Positions 55,811-63,928 of a DNA stretch of 64,000 nucleotides are shown here, one piece after another. Each line of letters begins with the position of its first letter. Positions within the stretch are counted from its first letter, which is position 1. A program made the translations under genes and the position numbers. The notes beneath the pieces are model-generated. The model was not told the DNA's origin. It did not search any database and saw only the letters and a program-made list of their open reading frames with translations. This DNA comes from UBA5009 sp038043185 (GTDB taxonomy: Bacteria > Bdellovibrionota > Bdellovibrionia > Bdellovibrionales > Bdellovibrionaceae), in NCBI GenBank assembly GCA_038043185.1, contig JBBTCO010000004.1, positions 1-64,000 on the forward strand. Reading direction: 5' to 3'.

Positions 55811-56994
55811 GATTCGATTAAGCGGTGAAGAGACCTCACCGCCATGTCTTTCATTTTTTTTGGTAGCAAGACAACGACAGACATTGAGCTTGTTAAAACC
55901 TCTTCAGGAAAAATCTTGTCGGCCTTCAGAGTTTGCAGAACGGAATTGTAAATTTGCGGATTGCTGGTTCCTGTGCAAGTTAAGCTGACAACAGCGATTT
56001 CGTTTTTGTCGACAAGCATTTTTTTAAAATGCATTTCGTTTTCGCGAATAGACTTTAAAAACTCTTCGGGACCGGTGACAAAAAAATCAAAGCCTTGCGA
56101 ACCTTTGCGAGAATGCAAAAATTGGCCAAAGGTAATTTTATTTTGTGCAAATTCACTTTGCAAAGTTTCCCAAGCATCGGTCAAATTCTCGCCTTGCACA
56201 CGAAGGGCTAAGGCCCAAGAGTGAGTGCTGATAGCCAAAGCTTTCGAGCTTTCAAATTCATTTCCAGATTTTTCTGTGATCATAGTGCCTTCCTCTAGCG
56301 AATGAGCGGGGCCAATATAAAGATTTACTTTTTTCGAACGAGCTAGCTCGACCGAGCGATAATGTAAAACTTTGGTTCCCCAATAAGTCATTTCGAGCAT
56401 TTGATAATAATTTAATTTTTTAATGGCTTGAGCTTTATCGATAAGATTTGGATCAGCTGTAAAAACGCTCGAGACATCTTTTAAAACCTCGCAGCGTTCG
56501 GCTTTAAAAGCCGCTGCCATTGCAACTGCTGTCGTGTCCGAACCACCGCGACCCAAGGTGGTGATTTCTTTTGTCGTTGGTGAAACGCCTTGGAAGCCAG
56601 CCAGGATGACAACTTTTTTATGATCCAAAGCTTCGGCGGCTCGGTAAGCCTTCACATCAATAATCATCGCGTTGACATGGGAATCATTGGTGAAGATTCC
56701 GGCTTGCGAGCCCGTAAAGCTAATTGCCGGACAACCTAAGTCATTCAGAGCAATGCTCATCAAGGCCATACTGATTCTTTCGCCCACGCTCAACAGCATA
56801 TCCATTTCCCGAGGATCAGGTTGAGGTGATACGGCGTTCGCCAATTCAATCAATGAATTTGTAGTTTTCCCCATAGCGCTGACCACGACGATCAGCTTTT
56901 GTCCGCTTTTCGAAAGCTGAGAGATTTTTTGAGCAACGGCTTTTATTTTTTCAGGACTTGAAAGTGTGGCTCCGCCATATTTTTGTACCAGCAT
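55807..56994 (-). CDS. lysC: Aspartate kinase
   Basis: A 395-aa aspartokinase, first enzyme of the Lys/Thr/Met pathway. The N-terminal motif is LVQKYGGATLSSPEKIK where many relatives have KFGGTS/KYGGTS. TTLGRGGSDTTAVAMAAAFKAE and SSVFTADPNLIDKAQAIKKL are the other catalytic blocks. The C-terminal 140 residues are two ACT-like domains for feedback control. ATG 56994 is preferred over an in-frame TTG at 57009 that overlaps the preceding gene. Confidence 0.92.
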   Translation of the reverse strand: MLVQKYGGATLSSPEKIKAVAQKISQLSKSGQKLIVVVSAMGKTTNSLIELANAVSPQPDPREMDMLLSVGERISMALMSIALNDLGCPAISFTGSQAGIFTNDSHVNAMIIDVKAYRAAEALDHKKVVILAGFQGVSPTTKEITTLGRGGSDTTAVAMAAAFKAERCEVLKDVSSVFTADPNLIDKAQAIKKLNYYQMLEMTYWGTKVLHYRSVELARSKKVNLYIGPAHSLEEGTMITEKSGNEFESSKALAISTHSWALALRVQGENLTDAWETLQSEFAQNKITFGQFLHSRKGSQGFDFFVTGPEEFLKSIRENEMHFKKMLVDKNEIAVVSLTCTGTSNPQIYNSVLQTLKADKIFPEEVLTSSMSVVVLLPKKMKDMAVRSLHRLIES

Positions 56995-56999
56995 GGCGT

Positions 57000-57986
57000 T
57001 CACTCCCAATTTTTGCCGCGTCGAACTTCCAAATATTGGGAAACAAGACTGACTGATCCTTTGGGTACACGGATATCGTGTTGTGAAATTTGTCTTGGAA
57101 TATAGCCAAGAATCAATTCCGAGTTTAAGTCTTTTAAAGCTTTGCGAGTGATTCCCAAATGATCAGCAAGACTGTCGATTTCCGTGCCGCCGGGCACAGA
57201 GACAACATCGTAGTCCAAAATATCGCGACGAAGAATATCGCGAAACCCATAAAGATTTGGTGCTTTTGAAATCAACATTGCGGCTAATATTTTTGGAACG
57301 TATTCCTGAGTTTCCACGGGAAGTGCTTTCAGTTTAATTAAGGCCCAATAGTCTTTGGTTTTATGTTTTTTGATTTGCTTTCGCAAGCCATTTTCGCCCA
57401 TGTTGTAACTTGCGGCAACAAGATACCAGCTGCCAAATTCTTCATAGAGATCTTTGATGTATTTAATGGCGGCGAAAGTGCTTTTTCCAAAATCTTTTCG
57501 TTCATCAATCCACCAATTTTTACTTAAACCATAGCGCGTGCCCGTGGATTCGATAAATTGCCAGGGACCAACCGCATTAGCGGTGCTCATTGAATAAGGG
57601 GAAAAACCACTTTCAATCATCACCATAAAAGCCAAGTCAGTTGGTAAATTAGCGCGGTTCAATTCTTTTTGAATAAAAGGCATATAAGTCGAAGAGCGCG
57701 CCAGCCATTCACGAAACCAGCGTTGTCCTTTGGTCTGATAATAATCAATCCATTTGCTGACTTGTTTGTTGTAGGTCACAGGCAAATCAAAAATCAAAGC
57801 GCTCGAGCTGGAACGCGTGTTATTCAAGGTGAGTGTCTTGAGTTTTTCTTTAAGACTTTGTCCTTCAAGAGATGAGTTTTCGAAGGGCTTTAGTTTTTGG
57901 CTCGGAGGAGTGGAAGCCCCACTCCTCGAACCAAAAAAAGAGATTGTCAAAACGAAGAACAGGAAGACAGATAATCGGATCAACAT
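57000..57986 (-). CDS. Membrane-bound lytic transglycosylase (MltD-like) with LysM-like tail
   Basis: A 328-aa murein hydrolase. The start at 57986 gives a signal peptide (MLIRLSVFLFFVLTISFFGS); longer in-frame starts up to 58058 add a hydrophilic leader, and AGAAGGA is directly adjacent to this ATG, so the start is not settled. The SLT domain has catalytic Glu in FMVMIESGFSPYSMSTANAV, followed by GPWQFIESTGTRYGL and LVAASYNMGENGLRKQI. The C-terminal 50 residues (EIDSLADHLGITRKALKDLN) are LysM-like. It may remodel peptidoglycan for flagellar or predation structures; it is divergent from the flagellar operon. Confidence 0.85.
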   Translation of the reverse strand: MLIRLSVFLFFVLTISFFGSRSGASTPPSQKLKPFENSSLEGQSLKEKLKTLTLNNTRSSSSALIFDLPVTYNKQVSKWIDYYQTKGQRWFREWLARSSTYMPFIQKELNRANLPTDLAFMVMIESGFSPYSMSTANAVGPWQFIESTGTRYGLSKNWWIDERKDFGKSTFAAIKYIKDLYEEFGSWYLVAASYNMGENGLRKQIKKHKTKDYWALIKLKALPVETQEYVPKILAAMLISKAPNLYGFRDILRRDILDYDVVSVPGGTEIDSLADHLGITRKALKDLNSELILGYIPRQISQHDIRVPKGSVSLVSQYLEVRRGKNWE

Positions 57987-58067
57987 TCCTTCTACTATCT
58001 CGAAGAACAAGAAACACGTCGAGCGATTGTTTTGACGGTCCGGCATTAAGAGCGCCAAGAAATTGAA

Positions 58068-58081
58068 TCGACTAAAGTCGA
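58068..58081. promoter_or_regulatory. 14-bp dyad in the flgF upstream region
   Basis: TCGACT (58068-58073), AA, AGTCGA (58076-58081) forms a perfect dyad in the 216-bp spacer between the divergent lytic transglycosylase and flgF genes. It is a possible operator for flagellar control. No sigma-28 or sigma-54 promoter is convincing by eye in this spacer. Confidence 0.3.
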
Positions 58082-58202
58082 GTTCCCTCTGAATTTCTGC
58101 TTGTTTCGGCTTTCATTCGCACTCGCTTGAGTCCAGAAATGTTTTTCCATACCTTAGTCGAGATGGAATGAGCCTTGCTCTTATCTTTGTTGCGGAGGTG
58201 GG

Positions 58203-59024
58203 ATGAGTACCAAAGGAGTTTATACAGCATTAAGCGGAGCCATGGCGCAAAGTCTAAAACTCGATACCATTGCAAATAATATTGCGAACGTAAATACCCC
58301 CGCCTTCAAACGTGATCAGCAAGTTTTTAACGAATATCTTTCAGCCAACGAAAAATCTCCGACCGTCATTCAGGTCCCACGAGTGCCGGCATCAGTTGAA
58401 AGTTTTTACGACATGCAAGGCGGTGATAAAAGTTTTGTCGACGCCAAAGGAACTTTTACTGATTTTTCGCAAGGCAGTTTAAAGCGAACAGGAAATCCCC
58501 TCGACGTGGCTATCAATGGAAAAGGTTTTTTTGAAGTGGCAACTCCGCAAGGTGTGCGACTGACCCGTAGCGGAAATTTCACATTGGATGGAAATGGACG
58601 TCTAGTTACAAAAGAAGGCCATCCTGTTTTGTCCGCTTCTGGTGATTCTGCAGCAGATCCTTCGACAAGATCCATCCAGATTTCGGGCGGAGCCCCGGTG
58701 ACAATTTCTGATTCCGGCGAGGTCCTGGAAGGAAATGAAAATCGTGGAAAATTATCTATCATCAATGTTGAAAAACCAGACAGTTTACAAAAAATGGGAC
58801 ATCAGCTTTATGGTTTTAAATCCAATGTAAACGCGGAAATCACCAATATGCCCAACGCAACAGTGCAAGGTGGACATCTGGAAATGAGTAATATCAATGT
58901 TGTGAAGGAAATGACAGATATGATTCAAACTCATCGTGTTTTTGAAAGCACTCAAAAAGCGATCAGTGCCTATGATTCCATGTCGGATAAACTTGTAAAT
59001 GTTGTTGGGAAAACAGGATTATAG
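58203..59024 (+). CDS. flgF: Flagellar basal-body rod protein FlgF
   Basis: A 273-aa rod protein. The N-terminal SGAMAQSLKLDTIANNIANVNTPAFKRD has the flagellar rod signature, NPLDVAINGKGFFEV is the hook-basal central motif, and VVKEMTDMIQTHRVFESTQKAI is the C-terminal block. GCGGAGG lies upstream of the ATG. First gene of the flagellar operon visible here. Confidence 0.92.
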   Translation: MSTKGVYTALSGAMAQSLKLDTIANNIANVNTPAFKRDQQVFNEYLSANEKSPTVIQVPRVPASVESFYDMQGGDKSFVDAKGTFTDFSQGSLKRTGNPLDVAINGKGFFEVATPQGVRLTRSGNFTLDGNGRLVTKEGHPVLSASGDSAADPSTRSIQISGGAPVTISDSGEVLEGNENRGKLSIINVEKPDSLQKMGHQLYGFKSNVNAEITNMPNATVQGGHLEMSNINVVKEMTDMIQTHRVFESTQKAISAYDSMSDKLVNVVGKTGL

Positions 59025-59035
59025 AGGGGAATTTT

Positions 59036-59821
59036 ATGATTAAAAGTTTGAACACAGCGGCAACTGGGATGGCGGCTCAGCAAAATAACATGGATGTCAT
59101 CGCCAATAATATTGCTAACGTTTCGACGAACGGTTTTAAAAAATCCCGAGCCGAATTTGAAGATTTGTTATATCATACTGAAAAAGAACCAGGAACAGCG
59201 ACTGGAGCCAATTCGTATTCTCCAAATGGTGTGCAAACAGGACTTGGTGTAAAAACCGCAGCGGTGCAAAAAGATTTTGATAGCGGCAGTGCGGTGATTT
59301 CGAAAAATCCGCTGGATATGATGATCGAAGGCTCAGGATTTTTTCAAATCCTGACGCCCGATGGACAATTGGCTTACACTCGTGATGGATCTTTTCGAAA
59401 AGATGCCACCGGAAAAATTGTTGATAAAAATGGAAATATTCTTCAACCAGAAATCACGCTTCCTCCCAATGTTAAGGGAATTGAAATTTCTAACGCCGGG
59501 GAAGTGAGAGTGATTCAAGGACTAAGTGATGTTCCTGCTCCGATTGGACAGATTGACATTGCTAACTTCGTGAATCCAGCCGGGCTGCGTGCCATGGGCA
59601 AAAATTTATTCATGCAAACCCCTTCCAGCGGTCAGCCCGTCGTGAGTCGCCCAGGTTTGAATGGAACTGGTGCGTTGGCGCAAGGACAACTTGAGGCCAG
59701 CAACGTGAACATTGTTGATGAAATGGTCAATATGATTACGGCGCAACGAGCCTACGAAACAAACAGTAAAGTGATTCAAACCGCGGATCAAATGCTGCAA
59801 TCAACAAATAATATGAGATAA
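59036..59821 (+). CDS. flgG: Flagellar distal rod protein FlgG
   Basis: A 261-aa rod protein. It begins SLNTAATGMAAQQNNMDVIANNIANVSTNGFKK, has NPLDMMIEGSGFFQI centrally and ends in EMVNMITAQRAYETNSKVIQTADQML, the FlgG C-terminal signature. AGAGGGG precedes the ATG. Immediately followed by flgA with stop/start overlap. Confidence 0.96.
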   Translation: MIKSLNTAATGMAAQQNNMDVIANNIANVSTNGFKKSRAEFEDLLYHTEKEPGTATGANSYSPNGVQTGLGVKTAAVQKDFDSGSAVISKNPLDMMIEGSGFFQILTPDGQLAYTRDGSFRKDATGKIVDKNGNILQPEITLPPNVKGIEISNAGEVRVIQGLSDVPAPIGQIDIANFVNPAGLRAMGKNLFMQTPSSGQPVVSRPGLNGTGALAQGQLEASNVNIVDEMVNMITAQRAYETNSKVIQTADQMLQSTNNMR

Positions 59822-60780
59822 TGATGAAATTTTGCTCGTTGGTTTTTGTAATTTTAATTTTTAATTTGGGCTTAGCAAAAGCTCAAGTGCCACATACAGA
59901 TACAGGCTCGCGTGTTGAAATTATTCTAGACGCGAATATTGAAGTTGCAAAAAAATCAGAAGTTACAATGTTGGATTTAGTTCGAATTGAAAAACCGATC
60001 GAGAATATAATAAAAAAAATTGCTGAACTGAAAATTGATCCCGAGTTGATCACAAAAAAAATTTCGAGCGGGCAAGATCAAATCAGTTTATCGCGCCAAG
60101 AGATATTAAAAATAATTAAAAAATCAAATTTGAATGATTTGGGAGCTCGGTGGCAGATTCCTGAAATAATTCAAATTCAATTCAGTGAACAAGTTGTAAA
60201 ATCAGAATTGGAAAGAAAAATTTTAAACCAATTGCAAACCCAGTGCAACGACTGCGATTTTGAAATTTATATTGATAAACTTCCCAATATTAAAGCTAAA
60301 AATTGGAATGTGTCTGTTGAAGAGCTGCCAATAAAAACGGCGTTTTTAATTCCAGTGGAAGCCGAAGGAAAAAAATTGTGGGTATCGGTACGAGTAAAAA
60401 CTTACAAGACCGTTCCAGTAACAACACGTTGGATTCCGGCCTTGCAAAAAATTCAACCCAAGGATCTGGAACTTAAGCGTACGGAAATATCAAATTCCAA
60501 AGATGGCTTTTTACCCATGGATCAAATGTTAGGCGCGACCATCATGCGTTCGCTTCCGGTAGGTAGCGTGGTGGGCGCTTCTGATCTTAAACGTGAAGTG
60601 ACGATAAAAAGAGGACAAATCTTAAAAGCGCATGTTGAAAATCCAGATTTCGAAATGAGCGTAAGCGCTGTTGCGGAAGAGTCAGGATACATTGGCGACA
60701 TAATTAAAATAAAAAGCAGTGATAGCCAAAAATTGATGATGGGTAAAATTAAAGACAACAACAGCGTGGTGATTCAATGA
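59821..60780 (+). CDS. flgA: P-ring assembly chaperone FlgA
   Basis: A 319-aa periplasmic chaperone for the P-ring. Signal peptide to about residue 21 (LGLAKA). The C-terminal SAF domain is recognisable from DLELKRTEISNSKDG through SLPVGSVVGASDLKREVTIKRGQ to GYIGDIIKIKSSDSQKLMMG. The N-terminal part is longer than in enterics. Overlaps flgH. Confidence 0.88.
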   Translation: MMKFCSLVFVILIFNLGLAKAQVPHTDTGSRVEIILDANIEVAKKSEVTMLDLVRIEKPIENIIKKIAELKIDPELITKKISSGQDQISLSRQEILKIIKKSNLNDLGARWQIPEIIQIQFSEQVVKSELERKILNQLQTQCNDCDFEIYIDKLPNIKAKNWNVSVEELPIKTAFLIPVEAEGKKLWVSVRVKTYKTVPVTTRWIPALQKIQPKDLELKRTEISNSKDGFLPMDQMLGATIMRSLPVGSVVGASDLKREVTIKRGQILKAHVENPDFEMSVSAVAEESGYIGDIIKIKSSDSQKLMMGKIKDNNSVVIQ

Positions 60781-61538
60781 GAAGTTTTTTGATTTTTAGT
60801 TTTTTGCTGATGAGTTCATGTTCGACATGGAACAAGTACTTTGGTGATTCCGAAGAAAAACCAAAATCAGTCGAGGTTAAAGAAACGTCGACGCGATATT
60901 CTGAAAATCCACAAATTGGTTTTACCGACAATCGACAATATAAAAAAATGACCAAATCCAGAATGGAAGATGAAGCTGAGTTAGGTAGCCAAGCTGGATC
61001 CATGTGGGTGATGGAAGGTCAGGGGTCTTATTTGTTTGCACAAAATAAATCGCGCCGCGAAGGGGATATGTTGAATATCCGCATGGAAGGACCCGCCTTC
61101 AAACAGGTTGAAACTAAAGTTGGCGTCATCAAAAAATTACTTAAACAGCTTGAAGATCAAGAAAAAGAAGCTTTACTGCAACAAAAATTAGCTGCGGAAA
61201 AAGCGGCGGCAGAGCGAGCTCCGGCTTCGGAAAAAGCGGCGGCGGCGAATGCGGTACCGGCAAAAGCTTCGCCCGAAGCAGCAAAAGAGCCCAAAGAAGA
61301 AAAGCAGGATTTTGCTGAGATTCAACAAATTCAAACTCGTATCGTCGAAAAACTTCCCGATGGCAATTATCGAATTAAAGGATCGCAGCCATTCATGATC
61401 GGAAAACGAGAATACAAAGTCATTGTGACGGGAATGCTTCGCCCAGAAGATTACAATGATGAAGGTGTGAGTTCGAATAAACTTTTGGATCCACAATTTG
61501 ATGTGGTGAGCCTTCGTAAAAAAGAAAAGAGCGAGTAG
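60777..61538 (+). CDS. flgH: Flagellar L-ring lipoprotein FlgH
   Basis: A 253-aa outer-membrane ring subunit. Lipobox LMSSC gives the lipid-modified Cys at position 15. The family core includes QAGSMWVMEGQGSYLFAQNKSRREGDML and ending VTGMLRPEDYNDEGVSSNKL. An unusual Ala/Glu/Lys-rich insertion of about 60 residues (KLAAEKAAAERAPASEKAAA and on) splits the domain, a lineage feature or a region facing the membrane sheath. Confidence 0.88.
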   Translation: MRSFLIFSFLLMSSCSTWNKYFGDSEEKPKSVEVKETSTRYSENPQIGFTDNRQYKKMTKSRMEDEAELGSQAGSMWVMEGQGSYLFAQNKSRREGDMLNIRMEGPAFKQVETKVGVIKKLLKQLEDQEKEALLQQKLAAEKAAAERAPASEKAAAANAVPAKASPEAAKEPKEEKQDFAEIQQIQTRIVEKLPDGNYRIKGSQPFMIGKREYKVIVTGMLRPEDYNDEGVSSNKLLDPQFDVVSLRKKEKSE

Positions 61539-62579
61539 ATGGAAAAAATTCTGATCAATCGACTAAAAGAAACATTATGGCCAATTTCGGTACTGTTGGT
61601 TTTATTAGCAGCGGATTGGGCCAATGCGGCTCGTTTGAAAGACATCGCCAGCATTCGGGGCGTGCGGGAAAATCAACTCATTGGTTACGGACTTGTGGTT
61701 GGACTTAAAGGGACTGGCGATGGAAAAAGTGAATTCACTTCGAAAAGCATGGCCAGAATGTTAGATAAACTTGGAATTAAATTAGATGGTGTGGATGTGC
61801 AAAGTAAAAATGTGGCGGGTGTAATTATCACCGCAACATTGCCGGCATTTGCTAAAGCGGGAAATCCCTTAGACATCACCGTGAGTGCTATTGGCGATGC
61901 TTCCAGTTTGCAAGGAGGAACCTTGTTGCAATCGCCTCTGCGAGCTGGAAATGAACAAGTGTTTGCAGTGGCTCAAGGAACAGTGACGATCGGTGGAGAT
62001 GGCAAGGATATGCATCTGACTTCAGGTCGAATCCCCAATGGCGCCATCATTGAAAAAGATGTGCAGGGTGATTTCGCTTCTCGAAAAATGTTTCGTTTAA
62101 CATTACACAATCCAGATTTTACGACCGCGGCCCGAACGATGTTGACGATCAATAAAGAACTCAGCGGCCACTATGCTTCGGCGAAGGATGCTGGAACGAT
62201 TGATATCGTCACGCCATTTTCATACGAAAATCGTGGAGTTGAATTATTAGCGACGATTGAATCAATCAACGTCAATCCGGACACACGCGCCGTGGTTATC
62301 ATCAATGAAAAAACAGGCACCGTTGTCATTGGAGAAAGAGTTAAAGTTTCAAAAGTGGCTGTGGCTCACGGAGGAATTTCAGTTAAAGTTGGTGCGGATT
62401 CAAAAGATAAAAAAGAACCTTCTAAAGAAGAAAAAATGGCGGTTTTGGATAGCGGAGTGAGCGTTGGGGATCTAGTCCAGAACTTAAATAAGCTTGGAGT
62501 CAGTCCTAAAGACCTGATTACTTTACTTCAAGCCATCAAGGCAGCTGGAGCTTTGCACGGGGAGCTTGAAGTTTTATGA
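61539..62579 (+). CDS. flgI: Flagellar P-ring protein FlgI
   Basis: A 346-aa ring protein secreted by an N-terminal signal (ISVLLVLLAADWANA). RLKDIASIRGVRENQLIGYGLVVGL and NPDTRAVVIINEKTGTVVIGE are FlgI signatures. It ends QNLNKLGVSPKDLITLLQAIKAAGALHGELEVL as in the family. It starts immediately after the flgH stop. Confidence 0.95.
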   Translation: MEKILINRLKETLWPISVLLVLLAADWANAARLKDIASIRGVRENQLIGYGLVVGLKGTGDGKSEFTSKSMARMLDKLGIKLDGVDVQSKNVAGVIITATLPAFAKAGNPLDITVSAIGDASSLQGGTLLQSPLRAGNEQVFAVAQGTVTIGGDGKDMHLTSGRIPNGAIIEKDVQGDFASRKMFRLTLHNPDFTTAARTMLTINKELSGHYASAKDAGTIDIVTPFSYENRGVELLATIESINVNPDTRAVVIINEKTGTVVIGERVKVSKVAVAHGGISVKVGADSKDKKEPSKEEKMAVLDSGVSVGDLVQNLNKLGVSPKDLITLLQAIKAAGALHGELEVL

Positions 62580-62638
62580 GATTTTTGTTTCGAAATGAAA
62601 CATGTTTAACTAAAATAAAAGTATTGGATTATGTTTTT

Positions 62639-62836
62639 GTTTTAGACCCATGGATGGGTTTAAAACTCGGGGAGGGTGAGAATGAGATCGCGAACCATGG
62701 AAGGTCAAGAGTCAAAAGTTTCTCGCAGGAAACAGTAGACAAAGCTCAGCAGAGGCCAAGGAATGGTGCTCACGGGCAGATAAGAGTCAAGTGCAGGATG
62801 CACGAGATTCTCGGACTCAACTCCCCTTTTTTTTTC
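62639..62836 (+). ncRNA. Candidate GGA-hairpin RNA (Csr-type decoy or leader) between flgI and flgJ
   Basis: A 270-bp spacer in an otherwise tight operon. Stem-loops: 62639-62666 (12-bp arms, CATGGATG tip), 62694-62705 (loop ATGGAA), 62718-62733, and GTGCA-GGA-TGCAC at 62791-62803 inside GAGTC/GACTC (62784-62788, 62814-62818). GGGGAG (62669-62674) can close with CTCCCC (62821-62826), followed by nine T. Seven GGA triplets in about 170 nt, mostly at loop tips, recall CsrB/RsmZ decoys. An open frame of 94 codons (62576-62860) overlaps flgI and flgJ; it looks like a chance frame through the hairpins. Confidence 0.4.
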
Positions 62837-62852
62837 TTAACGGAAGTGGCCC

Positions 62853-63536
62853 ATGGTTGATTCAGCCAGTGGGGCAAGGCCACTCCGAAGGCAACCTCTA
62901 ACGCCAGATCAAATCGATCAGCAATTCAAAGACGTTTCTAAACTTTACGAAAAACAATTTTTACGAGAGATGGTCAAAGCGATGCGTTCGACCGTTCATG
63001 AATCAGGATTCATCAAACAAAATCAAGGCGAGAAAATTTTTCGTGAGCAGTTGGATCAAGAGCATGTTGAAAAATGGGGTGATCGTGGTGGCATCGGCAT
63101 GGCGGATATGATCTACAGTCAACTTATTGAGCGTTATGGTGAAGCCGCTGGATTAAAACAAAGAATTGATAAAATTAAAGGGCCAATCTCGGTGGAAAAT
63201 AGAGCTGAATTTCAAGTGAACAACCAAATTTCACCTGGGAAATTTCCAATCACTTATGAGTTCGAAAGAAAGTCGACGGAAAATTCGACACTCTTAAAAT
63301 TGCAAAATCCAATGGCCGGGCGAATCGCACAAAACATAAAATTAAGTCCGGACGAAACTCTTTTGGAAATATTGCACGATGATGGTTTACAGTCGCGAAT
63401 GGTTTTTCGTGGGCAAGCTCCGTCTTTAGTCCAAGGCCAACATTTGGAACAGGGCCAAACTGTTGGACTTTTAAGCCCGGAAGCCCGGTCCTTCTTCTGG
63501 TCTATAGCATTAGACCAGACAAAGGATCCAGAATGA
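62853..63536 (+). CDS. flgJ: Flagellar rod-assembly protein FlgJ, rod-binding form
   Basis: A 227-aa protein with the N-terminal rod-binding domain: KLYEKQFLREMVKAMRSTVH, KQNQGEKIFREQLDQEHVEK, and GGIGMADMIYSQLIERYG. The C-terminal muramidase domain of enteric FlgJ is missing; instead a beta-rich, about 100-residue extension (NPMAGRIAQNIKLSPDETLL) resembling part of a LysM/peptidase M23-type module is present. A separate lytic enzyme must open the wall; the transglycosylase upstream is a candidate. Confidence 0.85.
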   Translation: MVDSASGARPLRRQPLTPDQIDQQFKDVSKLYEKQFLREMVKAMRSTVHESGFIKQNQGEKIFREQLDQEHVEKWGDRGGIGMADMIYSQLIERYGEAAGLKQRIDKIKGPISVENRAEFQVNNQISPGKFPITYEFERKSTENSTLLKLQNPMAGRIAQNIKLSPDETLLEILHDDGLQSRMVFRGQAPSLVQGQHLEQGQTVGLLSPEARSFFWSIALDQTKDPE

Positions 63537-63587
63537 TTTTGTAGAGTTGTCTCTTTATGATACACTTAAAAGAAGCGGAGGCTCGAG

Positions 63588-63914
63588 ATGAAAATTACAC
63601 ATAATAAGCTGGGACAAAATTTAAACTTAGTTGATGGTGCAAAAACAGATGCATTAAAAAATACTAAAAGTGAGAAATCATCTTTGCCGCTGAAAGACCT
63701 TGGTTCTCGCGATCTAAATGAATCATCGAGAGTGGATCTTTCACCACGAGCTCAAGAAGCACGAAGGATCAAAGAGTTGGCCAAAGCGGCTCCGGACGTA
63801 GACATGGTGAAGGTTGAAAAATTTCGTCAATTGATTGATGAAGGAAAATACAAAGTGGATGCAAAGGCTGTGGCCGACAAAATGGTTGATGAACATCTCG
63901 AGATGGAAAGCTAA
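63588..63914 (+). CDS. flgM: Anti-sigma-28 factor FlgM
   Basis: A 108-aa protein matching FlgM in its C-terminal half (SSRVDLSPRAQEARRIKELA, then DVDMVKVEKFRQLIDEGKYKVD and ADKMVDEHL). It would hold FliA until the hook is complete, controlling the flagellin promoters at the start of the window. GCGGAGG 6 nt upstream. Confidence 0.88.
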   Translation: MKITHNKLGQNLNLVDGAKTDALKNTKSEKSSLPLKDLGSRDLNESSRVDLSPRAQEARRIKELAKAAPDVDMVKVEKFRQLIDEGKYKVDAKAVADKMVDEHLEMES

Positions 63915-63928
63915 AGGACAAAATCTGC

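Noticed and set aside
58072..58275. Minus-strand 67-codon frame upstream of flgF
   Set aside because: Overlaps the flgF start and the divergent promoter region, with no support.
62576..62860. 94-codon frame between flgI and flgJ as a protein gene
   Set aside because: It overlaps the start of flgJ, its sequence follows the hairpins, and no known flagellar protein fits. Left open as the main alternative to the RNA hypothesis.
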